Assembly: GCA_934277545.1 (NCBI GenBank)
Contig: CAKQUG010000001.1
Location: forward strand, 1-64,000
Reading direction: 5' to 3'
From: an uncultured Alphaproteobacteria bacterium
GTDB lineage: Bacteria > Pseudomonadota > Alphaproteobacteria > RF32 > CAG-239
DNA: 64,000 nt
Shown here: positions 1 through 7,338 of the stretch, piece by piece
Position numbering within the stretch: position 1 is the stretch's first letter
Layout: each line of letters begins with the position of its first letter
The notes under the pieces: generated by a model
The model's database searches: none
What the model saw: the letters and a program-made list of their open reading frames with translations, nothing else
What the model was told of the DNA's origin: nothing
Translations under genes and position numbers: made by a program

Positions 1-117
1 AACGGTCGTTTTTTTTACACACTTTTGACAAAACATCCCTACCCTGCGTTTACAATTTAATATTTTGCATATACTATTAAGTTTTGTTATGATAAACGTA
101 TCAATTAAAAAAAATGA

Positions 118-357
118 GGAAAGAAGGCATTTTTTGCCGCTATAAAAGTATTTGCAGAGTTTTTCGATAAAATCAGAAAATTGTTCCATCGTCTTTTCGG
201 GTGTCATTATACAACCTCGCCACTTGTAGAAGAGGTCGACACAGAGTGTCTGGTGAGGGGTAAATGTGTCCCAACAGACACCAAACCACCGTTCCCTGTA
301 CCAGTCATTCTCGGATTTATTCAGAGTATCTTGTATGAATCGCCACTTATGCAATAA
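118..357 (+). pseudogene. possible broken small ORF at left edge
   Basis: This open frame of about 79 codons has no ATG, GTG or TTG near its beginning, yet reads like protein: an amphipathic Phe/Lys/Arg stretch followed by a Cys- and Pro-containing tail. An ATG lies at 114 in the neighbouring frame. Deleting one T from the six-T run at 130-135 would join that ATG to the open frame. A TATACT at 70-75 could be a -10 element, with TTTACA at 49-54 as a poor -35. I do not recognise the product. It may be a frameshifted small gene, a sequencing error in the T run, or chance. The rest of 1-423 shows nothing else I can support. Confidence 0.25.
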
Positions 358-423
358 TAAGACAAATTTATTACATAAGTTTGCTGGATACGGCCAACGA
401 ATTGGGTAAAGCCTTAAAGCCTG

Positions 424-2415
424 TCAAATATCCAAATTATCTACAAACTTAGCGCGTTCAATAATAAAACGGAAACGCTGTTCCGGATCTTTTCCCATCA
501 AACGTTCAACCTGACGGCGGGTTTCAAAATCTTCCGCCCTGCCCTCTTCGGTTGAAGTGTTTGGAATTACCACGCGCAGCAAAATACGATTGTTTTTATC
601 CATAGTCGTTTCTTTCAGCTGCAGCGGGCTCATCTCACCCAAACCTTTAAAGCGGCTTATATCCGGCTTTGTGTTACCTTTTACGACCTTAGTCAAAATC
701 TTATCTTTTTCTTCGTCGTCCAAAGCATAATAGTTTTTGCCGCCGGCGACAATTTTATACAAAGGCGGAGTTGCAATATACAGATGTCCGTTTTCAATCA
801 GTTTCGGCATGTGCTGATAGAAAAAGGTCATCAGCAAAGAGGTAATATGTGCGCCGTCCACGTCGGCATCGGTCATGATAATGATTTTTTCATAGCGCAG
901 ATTGTCTTCATTATAGTTGTCTTTAACGCCGCAACCTAAGGCTTCAATCATATCCTTAATTTCTTGGTTTTGCGAGATACGTTCCAAAGAGGCGCTGGCC
1001 ACGTTCAGAATTTTACCGCGCAAAGGCAAAATAGCTTGCGTAACTCTATCGCGCCCCTGTTTGGCTGAACCGCCGGCGGAATCACCCTCCACAATAAATA
1101 TTTCGGTATTTTCGGCCGCAGCTTGCGAACAGTCGGCAAGTTTGCCCGGTAGGCGCAGTTTTTTAGTCGGCGCCTTGCGATTTTGAACTTTTTCTTCTTT
1201 TTTCTTTTTGCGGGCTTCGGCTCTATCCAAAACATATTCTATCAAAGCCTTGGCGTTTTCCACATCAGAAGAAAGCCAATGGTCAAACGAATCTTTTACA
1301 GCGGTTTCTACCAAACGAATCGCCTTGGTAGAAGTTAATTTATCTTTGGTTTGTCCCTGAAATTGCGGATCGGTAATAAATACCGAAAGCATCAGACAAG
1401 CGTTGCTTAAAAAATCTTCGGCGGTAGCAGTGGCAATTTTTTTGAAACCTGCCATTTCGCCGTATTCTTTCAAGCCTCTGAGCAGTGCGGCGCGAAAACC
1501 TGTTTCATGCGTACCGCCTTCCGGAGTGATAACGGTGTTGCAGTATGAATAAGAAAATCCGTTTTCATCTACCGGCCAAGTGATGGCCCATTCCACACGC
1601 CCTTCATTGTTGGATAAATCCGATTCGCCGACAAACGCCGTGCGGTTAATGGTGCTGCGTTCGCCGATTTGAATATTCAAAAAATCGGCCAAACCATTCG
1701 GATAGTGTAATTCGGCTTTTTGCGGAGTGGATTCGCCGCTGGCAATCAATTCCGGTGCGCAACTCCAGTTGATTTTAATGCCCTTAAATAAAAAGGCTTT
1801 AGAGCGTGCCATACGATAAATGCGGTTGACTATAAATTTGTTGTTACCCTCAAAAATTTCGGCATCAGGCTTAAATGTGATAGAAGTACCGCGGCGATTT
1901 GGACAATTACTTATAAATTCCAGCGCCGTCAAAGGTCTTCCTTTTGAATATTCCTGCCGATAAAGTTTTTTATCGCGAGCAACTTCAACCACCAATTTTT
2001 CGGACAAAGCATTAACAACCGACAAACCGACGCCGTGCAAACCACCGGAAACTTTATAGGCACCGCCGCCAAATTTGCCGCCGGAATGCAGTGTGGTCAA
2101 AATAACTTCAAGCGCCGATTTTCCCGGGTATTTAGGGTGTTCGTCCACCGGAATGCCGCGTCCGTTATCGGCAATGGTAACAGAGCCGTCGGCGTTCATT
2201 GTTACATCAATATGATTGGCAAAACCGGCAACAGCCTCGTCCATGGAGTTATCCAAAATCTCGGCCACCAAATGGTGCATGGCTTGAATATCGGTGCCGC
2301 CGATATACATTCCGGGACGATGGCGAACCGGCTCCAAGCCTTCAAGCACTTCAATATCTTGCGCCGAATATTCAGTTTTTGTCGGCGCTGTGGACGAGTC
2401 AAACAAATCTGTCAT
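424..2415 (-). CDS. parE: DNA topoisomerase IV subunit B
   Basis: This is the ATPase/TOPRIM subunit of topoisomerase IV, which with ParC decatenates daughter chromosomes. The GHKL ATPase domain is at the N-terminus: Glu52 and Asn56 of the N-box, DNGRGIP at 83-89 and GLHGVG at 125-130. The TOPRIM domain follows, with EGDSAGG at 443-449 and the metal-binding DADVDGAH at 516-523. A KGLGEMSP motif sits near the C-terminus. At 663 residues it has the length of alphaproteobacterial ParE and lacks the insert of long GyrB proteins, and its N-terminal YSAQDIEVLEGLEPVR context is ParE-like. The ATG has a GAGG site 5 bases upstream. It is transcribed away from rpsB, and parC is not nearby. GyrB is the only serious alternative. 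Confidence 0.93.
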   Translation of the reverse strand: MTDLFDSSTAPTKTEYSAQDIEVLEGLEPVRHRPGMYIGGTDIQAMHHLVAEILDNSMDEAVAGFANHIDVTMNADGSVTIADNGRGIPVDEHPKYPGKSALEVILTTLHSGGKFGGGAYKVSGGLHGVGLSVVNALSEKLVVEVARDKKLYRQEYSKGRPLTALEFISNCPNRRGTSITFKPDAEIFEGNNKFIVNRIYRMARSKAFLFKGIKINWSCAPELIASGESTPQKAELHYPNGLADFLNIQIGERSTINRTAFVGESDLSNNEGRVEWAITWPVDENGFSYSYCNTVITPEGGTHETGFRAALLRGLKEYGEMAGFKKIATATAEDFLSNACLMLSVFITDPQFQGQTKDKLTSTKAIRLVETAVKDSFDHWLSSDVENAKALIEYVLDRAEARKKKKEEKVQNRKAPTKKLRLPGKLADCSQAAAENTEIFIVEGDSAGGSAKQGRDRVTQAILPLRGKILNVASASLERISQNQEIKDMIEALGCGVKDNYNEDNLRYEKIIIMTDADVDGAHITSLLMTFFYQHMPKLIENGHLYIATPPLYKIVAGGKNYYALDDEEKDKILTKVVKGNTKPDISRFKGLGEMSPLQLKETTMDKNNRILLRVVIPNTSTEEGRAEDFETRRQVERLMGKDPEQRFRFIIERAKFVDNLDI

Positions 2416-2563
2416 TTTTACCTCAAAACACTTTATTAAATTATAGAGAAACTACAAAACTTCGGCACAAAAAACAAGCAAAAACCCCAATCCATAAACA
2501 AAAATTTACCTTTTATTAAAAAATAGCAAAATTTTGAAAAAAATACTTGCAAATTTATAGGGT

Positions 2564-2707
2564 TATGCTAAAAATAGCCCCGAAGCCGCAATGGTGCGGT
2601 TTTGTAATTTCACACGCAGACAGGCGGAAGAGTTTATTCATTCGCTCCGGTGCTGTCAAAAGCCGAAGTCTGCGGAGGTTTAACCGGAAAATAAAGGATA
2701 TAAAAAT
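2564..2707 (+). promoter_or_regulatory. structured leader of rpsB-tsf
   Basis: The bases before rpsB can form nested stems. CCGCA 2586-2590 pairs with TGCGG 2595-2599, and GCAGAC 2616-2621 pairs with GTCTGC 2668-2673, enclosing a further GC-rich region. A TTGAAA (2534-2539) and TATAGG (2556-2561) pair, 16 bases apart, could be the promoter just upstream. Ribosomal protein S2 is known to repress its own mRNA in other bacteria, so an autoregulatory leader is a reasonable inference. No family match was made. An AAAGGA ribosome site lies about 9 bases before the rpsB ATG. Confidence 0.4.
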
Positions 2708-3508
2708 ATGACACTTCCTACTTTTACTTTGCGCCAAATGGTTGAAGCCGGCGTACACTTTGGTCACCATGCCCGTCGCTGGAATCCGCAAATGGCTCCG
2801 TTTATCTACGGAAAAAAAGATAATATTCACATTATCGATTTGCAAAAAACTTACCCTATGCTTTACAATGCTTTGAATGCTGTTCGCGATGTTGCTGCCA
2901 ACGGCGGTAAAGTTTTGTTTGTTGCCACAAAACGTCAGGCTCAAGACATTGTTAAAGAAAGCGCCGGCCGTTGTGGTCAATATTATGTTAACTATCGTTG
3001 GTTGGGCGGTATGCTGACAAACTGGAAAACTGTTTACAAATCAATTTCTCGTTTGAACAAGCTCAACGAAATGGAAGCTAACAACGCTTACGAAGGGTAT
3101 ACCAAAAAAGAAGTTATGAACCTGAAAAAAGAACGCGAAAAATTAGCTGTTACTTTGGATGGTATTAAAGATATGGGCGGTCAACCGGATATGTTGTTCG
3201 TGATTGATACTCCAAAAGAATCTTTGGCTATTAAAGAAGCTAAAAAATTGGGTATTCCTGTTGTTGGTATTGTTGATACTAACGCTAACCCTAATGAAGT
3301 AGAATTCCCGGTTCCGGGTAACGATGACGCTATTCGCGCTATCCAATTCTATTGTGATTTGGTTTCTGACGCTGTTTTGGACGGTGTTCAGGCAGAAATG
3401 GAAGCTAAAGGCTTAGAAGTTTCTGACGCTGAAACTGTTGAAGCAGAAGAAAAAGCTGCTCCAAAGAAAAGAGCTTCTCGCAAAAAAGCAGAATCTGCTG
3501 CTGAATAA
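2708..3508 (+). CDS. rpsB: 30S ribosomal protein S2
   Basis: S2 is a late-assembling 30S subunit protein that docks S1 to the ribosome. The N-terminus has the diagnostic LRQMVEAGVHFGH motif, followed by a WNPQMAPFIYG region, VLFVATKRQAQ and the RWLGGMLTNW motif. DTNANPNEVEFPVPGNDDAIRAI closes the conserved core. The last ~30 residues form an Ala/Lys/Glu-rich tail, common in alphaproteobacterial S2, giving 266 residues against about 240 in enterics. It is the first gene of an rpsB-tsf unit with a hairpin between the two genes. Codon use is strongly biased toward GCT, GTT and AAA, as expected for a highly expressed gene. Confidence 0.97.
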   Translation: MTLPTFTLRQMVEAGVHFGHHARRWNPQMAPFIYGKKDNIHIIDLQKTYPMLYNALNAVRDVAANGGKVLFVATKRQAQDIVKESAGRCGQYYVNYRWLGGMLTNWKTVYKSISRLNKLNEMEANNAYEGYTKKEVMNLKKEREKLAVTLDGIKDMGGQPDMLFVIDTPKESLAIKEAKKLGIPVVGIVDTNANPNEVEFPVPGNDDAIRAIQFYCDLVSDAVLDGVQAEMEAKGLEVSDAETVEAEEKAAPKKRASRKKAESAAE

Positions 3509-3541
3509 GCAAGCGCTTCTTTGCAGGAAAAATTAAAAAAC

Positions 3542-3572
3542 GGCGCGGCGGTTGATTTTTGATTGCCGCGCC
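3542..3572 (+). promoter_or_regulatory. rpsB-tsf intergenic hairpin
   Basis: GGCGCGGC (3542-3549) pairs perfectly with GCCGCGCC (3565-3572) around a 15-base loop. No T-tract follows, so this is not a simple terminator. Its position between rpsB and tsf suggests it sets the S2:EF-Ts ratio, by partial attenuation or mRNA processing and stabilisation. That role is inferred. Confidence 0.5.
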
Positions 3573-3619
3573 TCATAAAATCTGAGATTATACACTACTA
3601 TATTAGAGGAATTTAAATT

Positions 3620-4552
3620 ATGGCAGATATTACAGCCGCTATGGTTAAAGAATTGAGAGAAACTACCGGTGCCGGTATGTTGGATTGTAAAAAAGCATTG
3701 GTTGAAGCTAACGGCGATATGGAACAAGCTGTTGACTGGTTGCGCAAAAAAGGTTTGGCTTCGGCTGCAAAAAAATCTAGCCGTGTTGCCGCAGAAGGTT
3801 TGGTTGCTGTTGCCGTAGACGGCAATAAAGGCGCCGCTGTTGAAGTAAACTCTGAAACAGACTTCGTTGCTAAAAATGAAATTTTCCAAGAATATGTTGA
3901 AGACGCAGCTAAAGTTGCTTTGCATTGCAACGGCGATGTTGAAGCCATGAAGGCTTTTGTTTGCCCTAAATGCGCAGGCTCCAAAACTTTTGGCGAACGT
4001 TTGACAGATATGATTGCTAAAATCGGTGAAAATATGAACTTGCGCCGCGCTAAAGTTATCAGCGTAAACAACGGTGTTGTTTGTTCATACACTCACAATG
4101 CTGTTCGCAACGGTTTGGGCAAAATCGGCGTTTTGGTTGCTTTAGAATCTACTGCAGATAAAGCAAAATTGGAAGAGCTGGGCAAACATATTGCAATGCA
4201 CATTGCCGCTACAGCACCTATCGCTTTGAACATTGCCGGCGTAGCACCTGAAGCTGTTGAGCATGAAAAATCTATTTTTGCCGAACAGGCAAAGGCTTCC
4301 GGCAAACCTGCAAACATTATTGAAAAAATGGTTGAAGGCCGTATTCGTAAATTCTATGAAGAAGTTGTTTTGGAAGAACAAGCATTCATTATGGATCCGG
4401 ACAAAAAAATCAAAGACATTGTTGCCGATACCGCCAAAGAATGTGGTACCGACATCAAATTGGCTGATTTTGTATTCTTCAAACTTGGTGATGGTTTGCA
4501 GAAAAAAGAAGAAGATTTTGCCGCTGAAGTTGCTGCTCAGTTGAGCAAATAA
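3620..4552 (+). CDS. tsf: elongation factor Ts
   Basis: EF-Ts is the guanine-nucleotide exchange factor that recharges EF-Tu with GTP. The N-terminal UBA-like domain carries VKELRETTGAGMLDCKKAL, followed by the canonical TDFVAKN signature at residues ~79-85 that contacts EF-Tu. The dimerisation domain includes IAMHIAATAP at ~193-202. Length (310) is normal. The ATG is preceded by TTAGAGGAATTTAAAT. It is co-directional with rpsB 111 bases away and ends in a clear hairpin terminator. Confidence 0.97.
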   Translation: MADITAAMVKELRETTGAGMLDCKKALVEANGDMEQAVDWLRKKGLASAAKKSSRVAAEGLVAVAVDGNKGAAVEVNSETDFVAKNEIFQEYVEDAAKVALHCNGDVEAMKAFVCPKCAGSKTFGERLTDMIAKIGENMNLRRAKVISVNNGVVCSYTHNAVRNGLGKIGVLVALESTADKAKLEELGKHIAMHIAATAPIALNIAGVAPEAVEHEKSIFAEQAKASGKPANIIEKMVEGRIRKFYEEVVLEEQAFIMDPDKKIKDIVADTAKECGTDIKLADFVFFKLGDGLQKKEEDFAAEVAAQLSK

Positions 4553-4575
4553 GTTTAGTCTTGAACATTCTGAAA

Positions 4576-4604
4576 GGTTCCGCGTGAAAACGGAGCCTTT
4601 TTTT
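4576..4604 (+). terminator. terminator of rpsB-tsf
   Basis: GGTTCCG and CGGAGCC form a 7-bp stem (one G-T pair) with an 8-base loop, followed by seven T. It lies 21 bases after the tsf stop. Confidence 0.8.
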
Positions 4605-4911
4605 ATATTTCCTCAGAATAAATATAAATTTTGCTTTGGTGCGGAAATTTTTTATAAATAAAGAAAATCTGCAATCCTGTACACAAAATACAGCAATGAC
4701 GGCGATAAAAATAAATCTTATACAACGGTTTCAAAAATTTTAATAAAACTTCATGCACCATAAGAATAACCGTATTTATTGTTTATTTATAAAAATTCCC
4801 TAGTTGATATACAAATAAAATTATTAAAAGTCAATTGCAATCGACAAAAAAATATGTTACAGATAAACACAATGTTCCATTATTATTAAATTATTTTAAC
4901 TGTTTTTCAAA
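4605..4911. other. AT-rich gap with candidate promoter
   Basis: I see no coding sequence in these ~300 bases, which are very AT-rich. A promoter for the following gene is plausible: TTGCAA 4835-4840, a 17-base spacer and TACAGA 4858-4863. No Shine-Dalgarno sequence precedes the next ATG. Instead the leader reads attaaattattttaact, like the leaders of other orphan genes in this window. Confidence 0.35.
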
Positions 4912-5409
4912 ATGAAGAATTTTCAATCAGCTATTATTTTGGTGTTGATTGCCGTTAGTGCCGTTTGTGTTTGGGCTTTAACCCAAAAACCGGCCGGCAG
5001 AGTGGAAAAAATTGAGGACACTTCGCTGTTTTTGGTTTCTGTTCAAGAACACAAAGATGGTAAAATAAAAAAGTTATTCCGTTTACAAAATCAGCACGGC
5101 AATGTCATTGTCGATTGGGTAAATGATGACCTCGGAAATCCGTTTATGCACTGCCGCGGTTTGGTCTTTATCGGTAAAAAGCGTGGAGAAACGGAACTTT
5201 TTGATTGTCGGAAAACTCCGTTTTCACCAATTTTAACACACCTATATTTGGATAGGCACGGCTATGTTTTGGAAGACATACGTCCGCACTATAACAACGA
5301 AAATTCCGTGGTTATAGTGCTGCGGCAAAAAGGTGTTGACGGTTTTTTAGGTAAGCACCTGCTGTCTTATAATTTGAAAACAAAACAATTAACATCTTTG
5401 CTTAATTAA
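4912..5409 (+). CDS. orphan membrane-anchored protein
   Basis: I do not recognise this 165-residue protein. Residues ~7-23 form one hydrophobic segment (IILVLIAVSAVCVWAL), best read as an uncleaved signal anchor or signal peptide, so the rest probably lies outside the cytoplasm. The soluble part is rich in beta-type sequence and has Cys in HCRG and DCRK contexts that could form a disulfide. The gene stands alone between tsf and trpS with its own promoter candidate, no visible ribosome site and a perfect 12-bp terminator. This layout recurs in the orphan cassettes elsewhere in the window. Confidence 0.7.
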   Translation: MKNFQSAIILVLIAVSAVCVWALTQKPAGRVEKIEDTSLFLVSVQEHKDGKIKKLFRLQNQHGNVIVDWVNDDLGNPFMHCRGLVFIGKKRGETELFDCRKTPFSPILTHLYLDRHGYVLEDIRPHYNNENSVVIVLRQKGVDGFLGKHLLSYNLKTKQLTSLLN

Positions 5410-5410
5410 A

Positions 5411-5448
5411 AAAATACTCCGGCTGCTTTGTGCTCCGGAGTATTTTTT
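5411..5448 (+). terminator. terminator after orphan membrane gene
   Basis: AAAATACTCCGG (5411-5422) pairs perfectly with CCGGAGTATTTT (5435-5446), and the T-run completes a strong intrinsic terminator directly after the stop codon. Confidence 0.85.
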
Positions 5449-5472
5449 ATTTGCGGAAAACTCCATACTCTC

Positions 5473-5501
5473 TTGCCTTTTGAAAATACGAGTGCTACAA
5501 A
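5473..5501 (+). promoter_or_regulatory. candidate trpS promoter
   Basis: TTGCCT (5473-5478), a 17-base spacer and TACAAA (5496-5501) sit just upstream of the chosen trpS start and immediately after the previous terminator. The hexamers are imperfect. Confidence 0.4.
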
Positions 5502-5529
5502 AGAGTTAATATATAAAATGGAGAAAAAA

Positions 5530-6588
5530 ATGAAAAAGATTATTTTAACCGGCGACAGACCGACCGGAAGGCTGCATGTCGGACACTATGTCGGCTCGCT
5601 TTCCGAACGTGTAAAATTGCAAAACTCAGGACTGTATGATGAAATAAATATTATGATTGCCGATGCCCAGGCACTGACGGATAATGCAGAACATCCGGAA
5701 AAAGTGCGTCAAAATATTTTGCAAGTGGCACTCGATTATTTGGGATGCGGTATTGACCCCGAAAAATCTACAATATTTATTCAATCTATGGTGCCTCAAC
5801 TGACTGAATTATCGTTTTATTATCAAAATTTAGTTACGGTATCCCGTTTACAACGTAATCCGACGGTTAAAACAGAAATAAAACAAAAGAATTTTGAAAC
5901 CAGCATCCCCGTAGGCTTTTTTTGCTATCCGATAAGCCAGGCCGCCGATATTACGGCATTTAAAGCAACCGATGTTCCGGCCGGAGAAGACCAAGAACCA
6001 ATGTTAGAACAATGTCGCGAAATTGTTAATAAGTTTAACAATATTTACGGAGAAACACTGGTTGAGCCAAAAATTGTTTTGCCGTCTAATAAAGCGTGTT
6101 TGCGTTTACCGGGAATTGACGGTAAAGCCAAGATGAGTAAGTCTATCGGAAACTGCATCTATCTTTCGGACGAAGCTGAAGACATTCGCAAAAAAGTTAT
6201 GTCAATGTTTACGGACCCTAACCATTTGCGTGTGGAAGACCCGGGACAGGTTGAAGGTAATCCGGTGTTTATATATTTGGACGCTTTCAGCAAGCCGGAA
6301 CATTTTGCCGAATTTTTACCGGAATATCAAAGTTTGGATGAACTGAAAGCCCACTATCAGCGTGGTGGCTTGGGCGATGTTAAAGTCAAAAAGTTTTTGA
6401 ACAATGTTTTACAAACCGAGCTGGAGCCTATTCGTACCCGCCGTAAAGTTTGGGAACAGAAAATACCGGAAGTGGTTGAAATTTTGAAACATGGCAGCGC
6501 AGTTGCAGAGGCAAAAGCTGCAGAAACTTTAGCCGATGTGCGTAAAGCCATGAAAATTGACTATTTTAACAGCGACGCTTTAATTTAG
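5530..6588 (+). CDS. trpS: tryptophanyl-tRNA synthetase
   Basis: This class I synthetase charges tRNA-Trp. The HIGH-type motif HVGH is at residues 16-19 of the chosen start, after a TGDRPTGRL lead, and KMSKS is at 201-205. The frame is open 102 bases further upstream, but the upstream part overlaps the preceding terminator and promoter. A GGAG site lies 7 bases before the ATG at 5530, so that start is preferred, giving 352 residues, a normal TrpS length. It is monocistronic between two terminators. No trp operon genes are nearby, as is usual for trpS. Confidence 0.93.
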   Translation: MKKIILTGDRPTGRLHVGHYVGSLSERVKLQNSGLYDEINIMIADAQALTDNAEHPEKVRQNILQVALDYLGCGIDPEKSTIFIQSMVPQLTELSFYYQNLVTVSRLQRNPTVKTEIKQKNFETSIPVGFFCYPISQAADITAFKATDVPAGEDQEPMLEQCREIVNKFNNIYGETLVEPKIVLPSNKACLRLPGIDGKAKMSKSIGNCIYLSDEAEDIRKKVMSMFTDPNHLRVEDPGQVEGNPVFIYLDAFSKPEHFAEFLPEYQSLDELKAHYQRGGLGDVKVKKFLNNVLQTELEPIRTRRKVWEQKIPEVVEILKHGSAVAEAKAAETLADVRKAMKIDYFNSDALI

Positions 6589-6603
6589 TTTTATGTTTTT
6601 ACT

Positions 6604-6637
6604 AAAAAGCCGTACAATAAGAATGTGCGGCCTTTTT
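6604..6637 (+). terminator. trpS terminator
   Basis: AAAAAGCCGTAC and GTGCGGCCTTTTT form a stem with a short AT loop and a terminal T-run, 15 bases after the trpS stop. Confidence 0.75.
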
Positions 6638-6698
6638 ATTATGTTTGTCAATTTTCCGTTTTTTAGTTTACAAAATTCAGAAAAAAATAAAAAAGTGC

Positions 6699-6727
6699 TT
6701 GCAATATAGAAAAATATGTTGTAATAA
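6699..6727 (+). promoter_or_regulatory. candidate tRNA-Pro promoter
   Basis: TTGCAA (6699-6704), 17 bases and TAATAA (6722-6727) end 13 bases before the mature tRNA. A CTTGCA-type -35 also occurs upstream of mreB, so it may be a preferred form in this genome. Confidence 0.45.
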
Positions 6728-6740
6728 CTAAATCGGTTGA

Positions 6741-6817
6741 CGGGGCATAGCTCAGCCTGGTAGAGCGCTTGGTTTGGGACCAAGATGTCGCGTGTTCGAA
6801 TCTCGTTGCCCCGACCA
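6741..6817 (+). tRNA. tRNA-Pro(UGG)
   Basis: The 77-base sequence folds as a cloverleaf. The acceptor stem CGGGGCA pairs with TGCCCCG and encoded ACCA follows. The anticodon stem CTTGG/CCAAG encloses loop TTTGGGA, placing anticodon TGG (proline) at 34-36. The T arm contains GTTCGAATC. The 14 bases AATCTCGTTGCCCC of the 3' half recur at 6986-6999, which suggests use as an integration site. A perfect terminator follows immediately. Confidence 0.96.
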
Positions 6818-6819
6818 CT

Positions 6820-6860
6820 AAAATAGAAAAAGCGGTGTTTATCACCGCTTTTTCTATTTT
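6820..6860 (+). terminator. tRNA-Pro terminator
   Basis: AAAATAGAAAAAGCGGTG (6820-6837) pairs completely with its inverse at 6843-6860 around a five-base loop. The 18-bp stem and T-run give a very strong terminator, possibly bidirectional. Confidence 0.9.
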
Positions 6861-6863
6861 AAA

Positions 6864-7141
6864 GAACGAAGTAAGCGAGTGCGAACACGCGAGAAAGCGT
6901 GTTCGGTGAGGAGCTGCCGATAGACGTAAGTATGTCGGTCAGCGTAGCTGATAAGCGACGAACGTCTTGAGCGAAAGCGAAGGACAATCTCGTTGCCCCA
7001 AGAAAGCGTGTTTGACAAGGAGGCTTAGCGAGACGGGAGTATCGCCACACAAAGCCGACGCAGCGGCGCAGATTTTTTTACAAAAAATCAAACCAATCTC
7101 GTCGCCGTAATAATCAAAACCACGATGTCTTTGTCTTTTGA
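6864..7141. repeat. hairpin-rich post-tRNA element with att-like copies
   Basis: This non-coding stretch is more GC-rich than its surroundings and full of short inverted repeats, for example GAACACGC/GCGTGTTC at 6882-6903. It contains an exact 14-base copy of the tRNA-Pro 3' end (6986-6999) preceded by GCGAAAGCGAAGGAC, and a weaker copy AATCTCGTCGCC at 7095-7106. A related block with GCGAAAGACAATCTCGTTGC recurs at 14254-14273. I read it as the remains of repeated integration next to the tRNA. A dispersed genomic repeat is the alternative. Confidence 0.45.
6986..6999 (+). repeat. duplicate of tRNA-Pro 3' end (att-like)
   Basis: AATCTCGTTGCCCC matches tRNA-Pro bases 6799-6812 exactly. Displaced duplicates of a tRNA 3' end are the usual footprint of tyrosine-integrase integration. 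No integrase gene remains in the window. Confidence 0.5.
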
Positions 7142-7276
7142 AATTTCGTAAATACGCTTGATTATACGAACAACCCGCGCAACATTCGCGACCCGTGGTA
7201 TACCGGCAATTTTGATGAGAGCTACTGGGATATTTACGAAGGCTGTCAGGCGTTTTTAGAACATTTGAAGCTATAA
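7142..7276 (+). pseudogene. C-terminal remnant of LMW protein-tyrosine phosphatase
   Basis: The frame reads as the tail of a low-molecular-weight tyrosine phosphatase: a DYTNNPRNIRDPWYTGN segment with the conserved DPWY loop, which holds the general-acid Asp, then FDESYWDIYEGCQAFLEHL and a stop. It opens after a TGA with no start codon, and the N-terminal CxxxxxR active-site loop is absent. Therefore it cannot be functional. Recognition rests on the DPWY loop and the final helix. It lies just after the att-like repeats, consistent with deletion or replacement at the tRNA locus. Confidence 0.6.
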
Positions 7277-7338
7277 ATCTTGTTATTTTTAGAAATAAAA
7301 CCTAAGTATATAATATAACAAACATACTTGGTAAAGAC

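Noticed and set aside
6663..6845. ORF on minus strand across tRNA-Pro
   Set aside because: It is the antisense of the tRNA and its terminator, a common false call.
6859..7050. ORF on minus strand in the post-tRNA region
   Set aside because: It reads through hairpin-rich repeat DNA, without a ribosome site or protein-like conservation.
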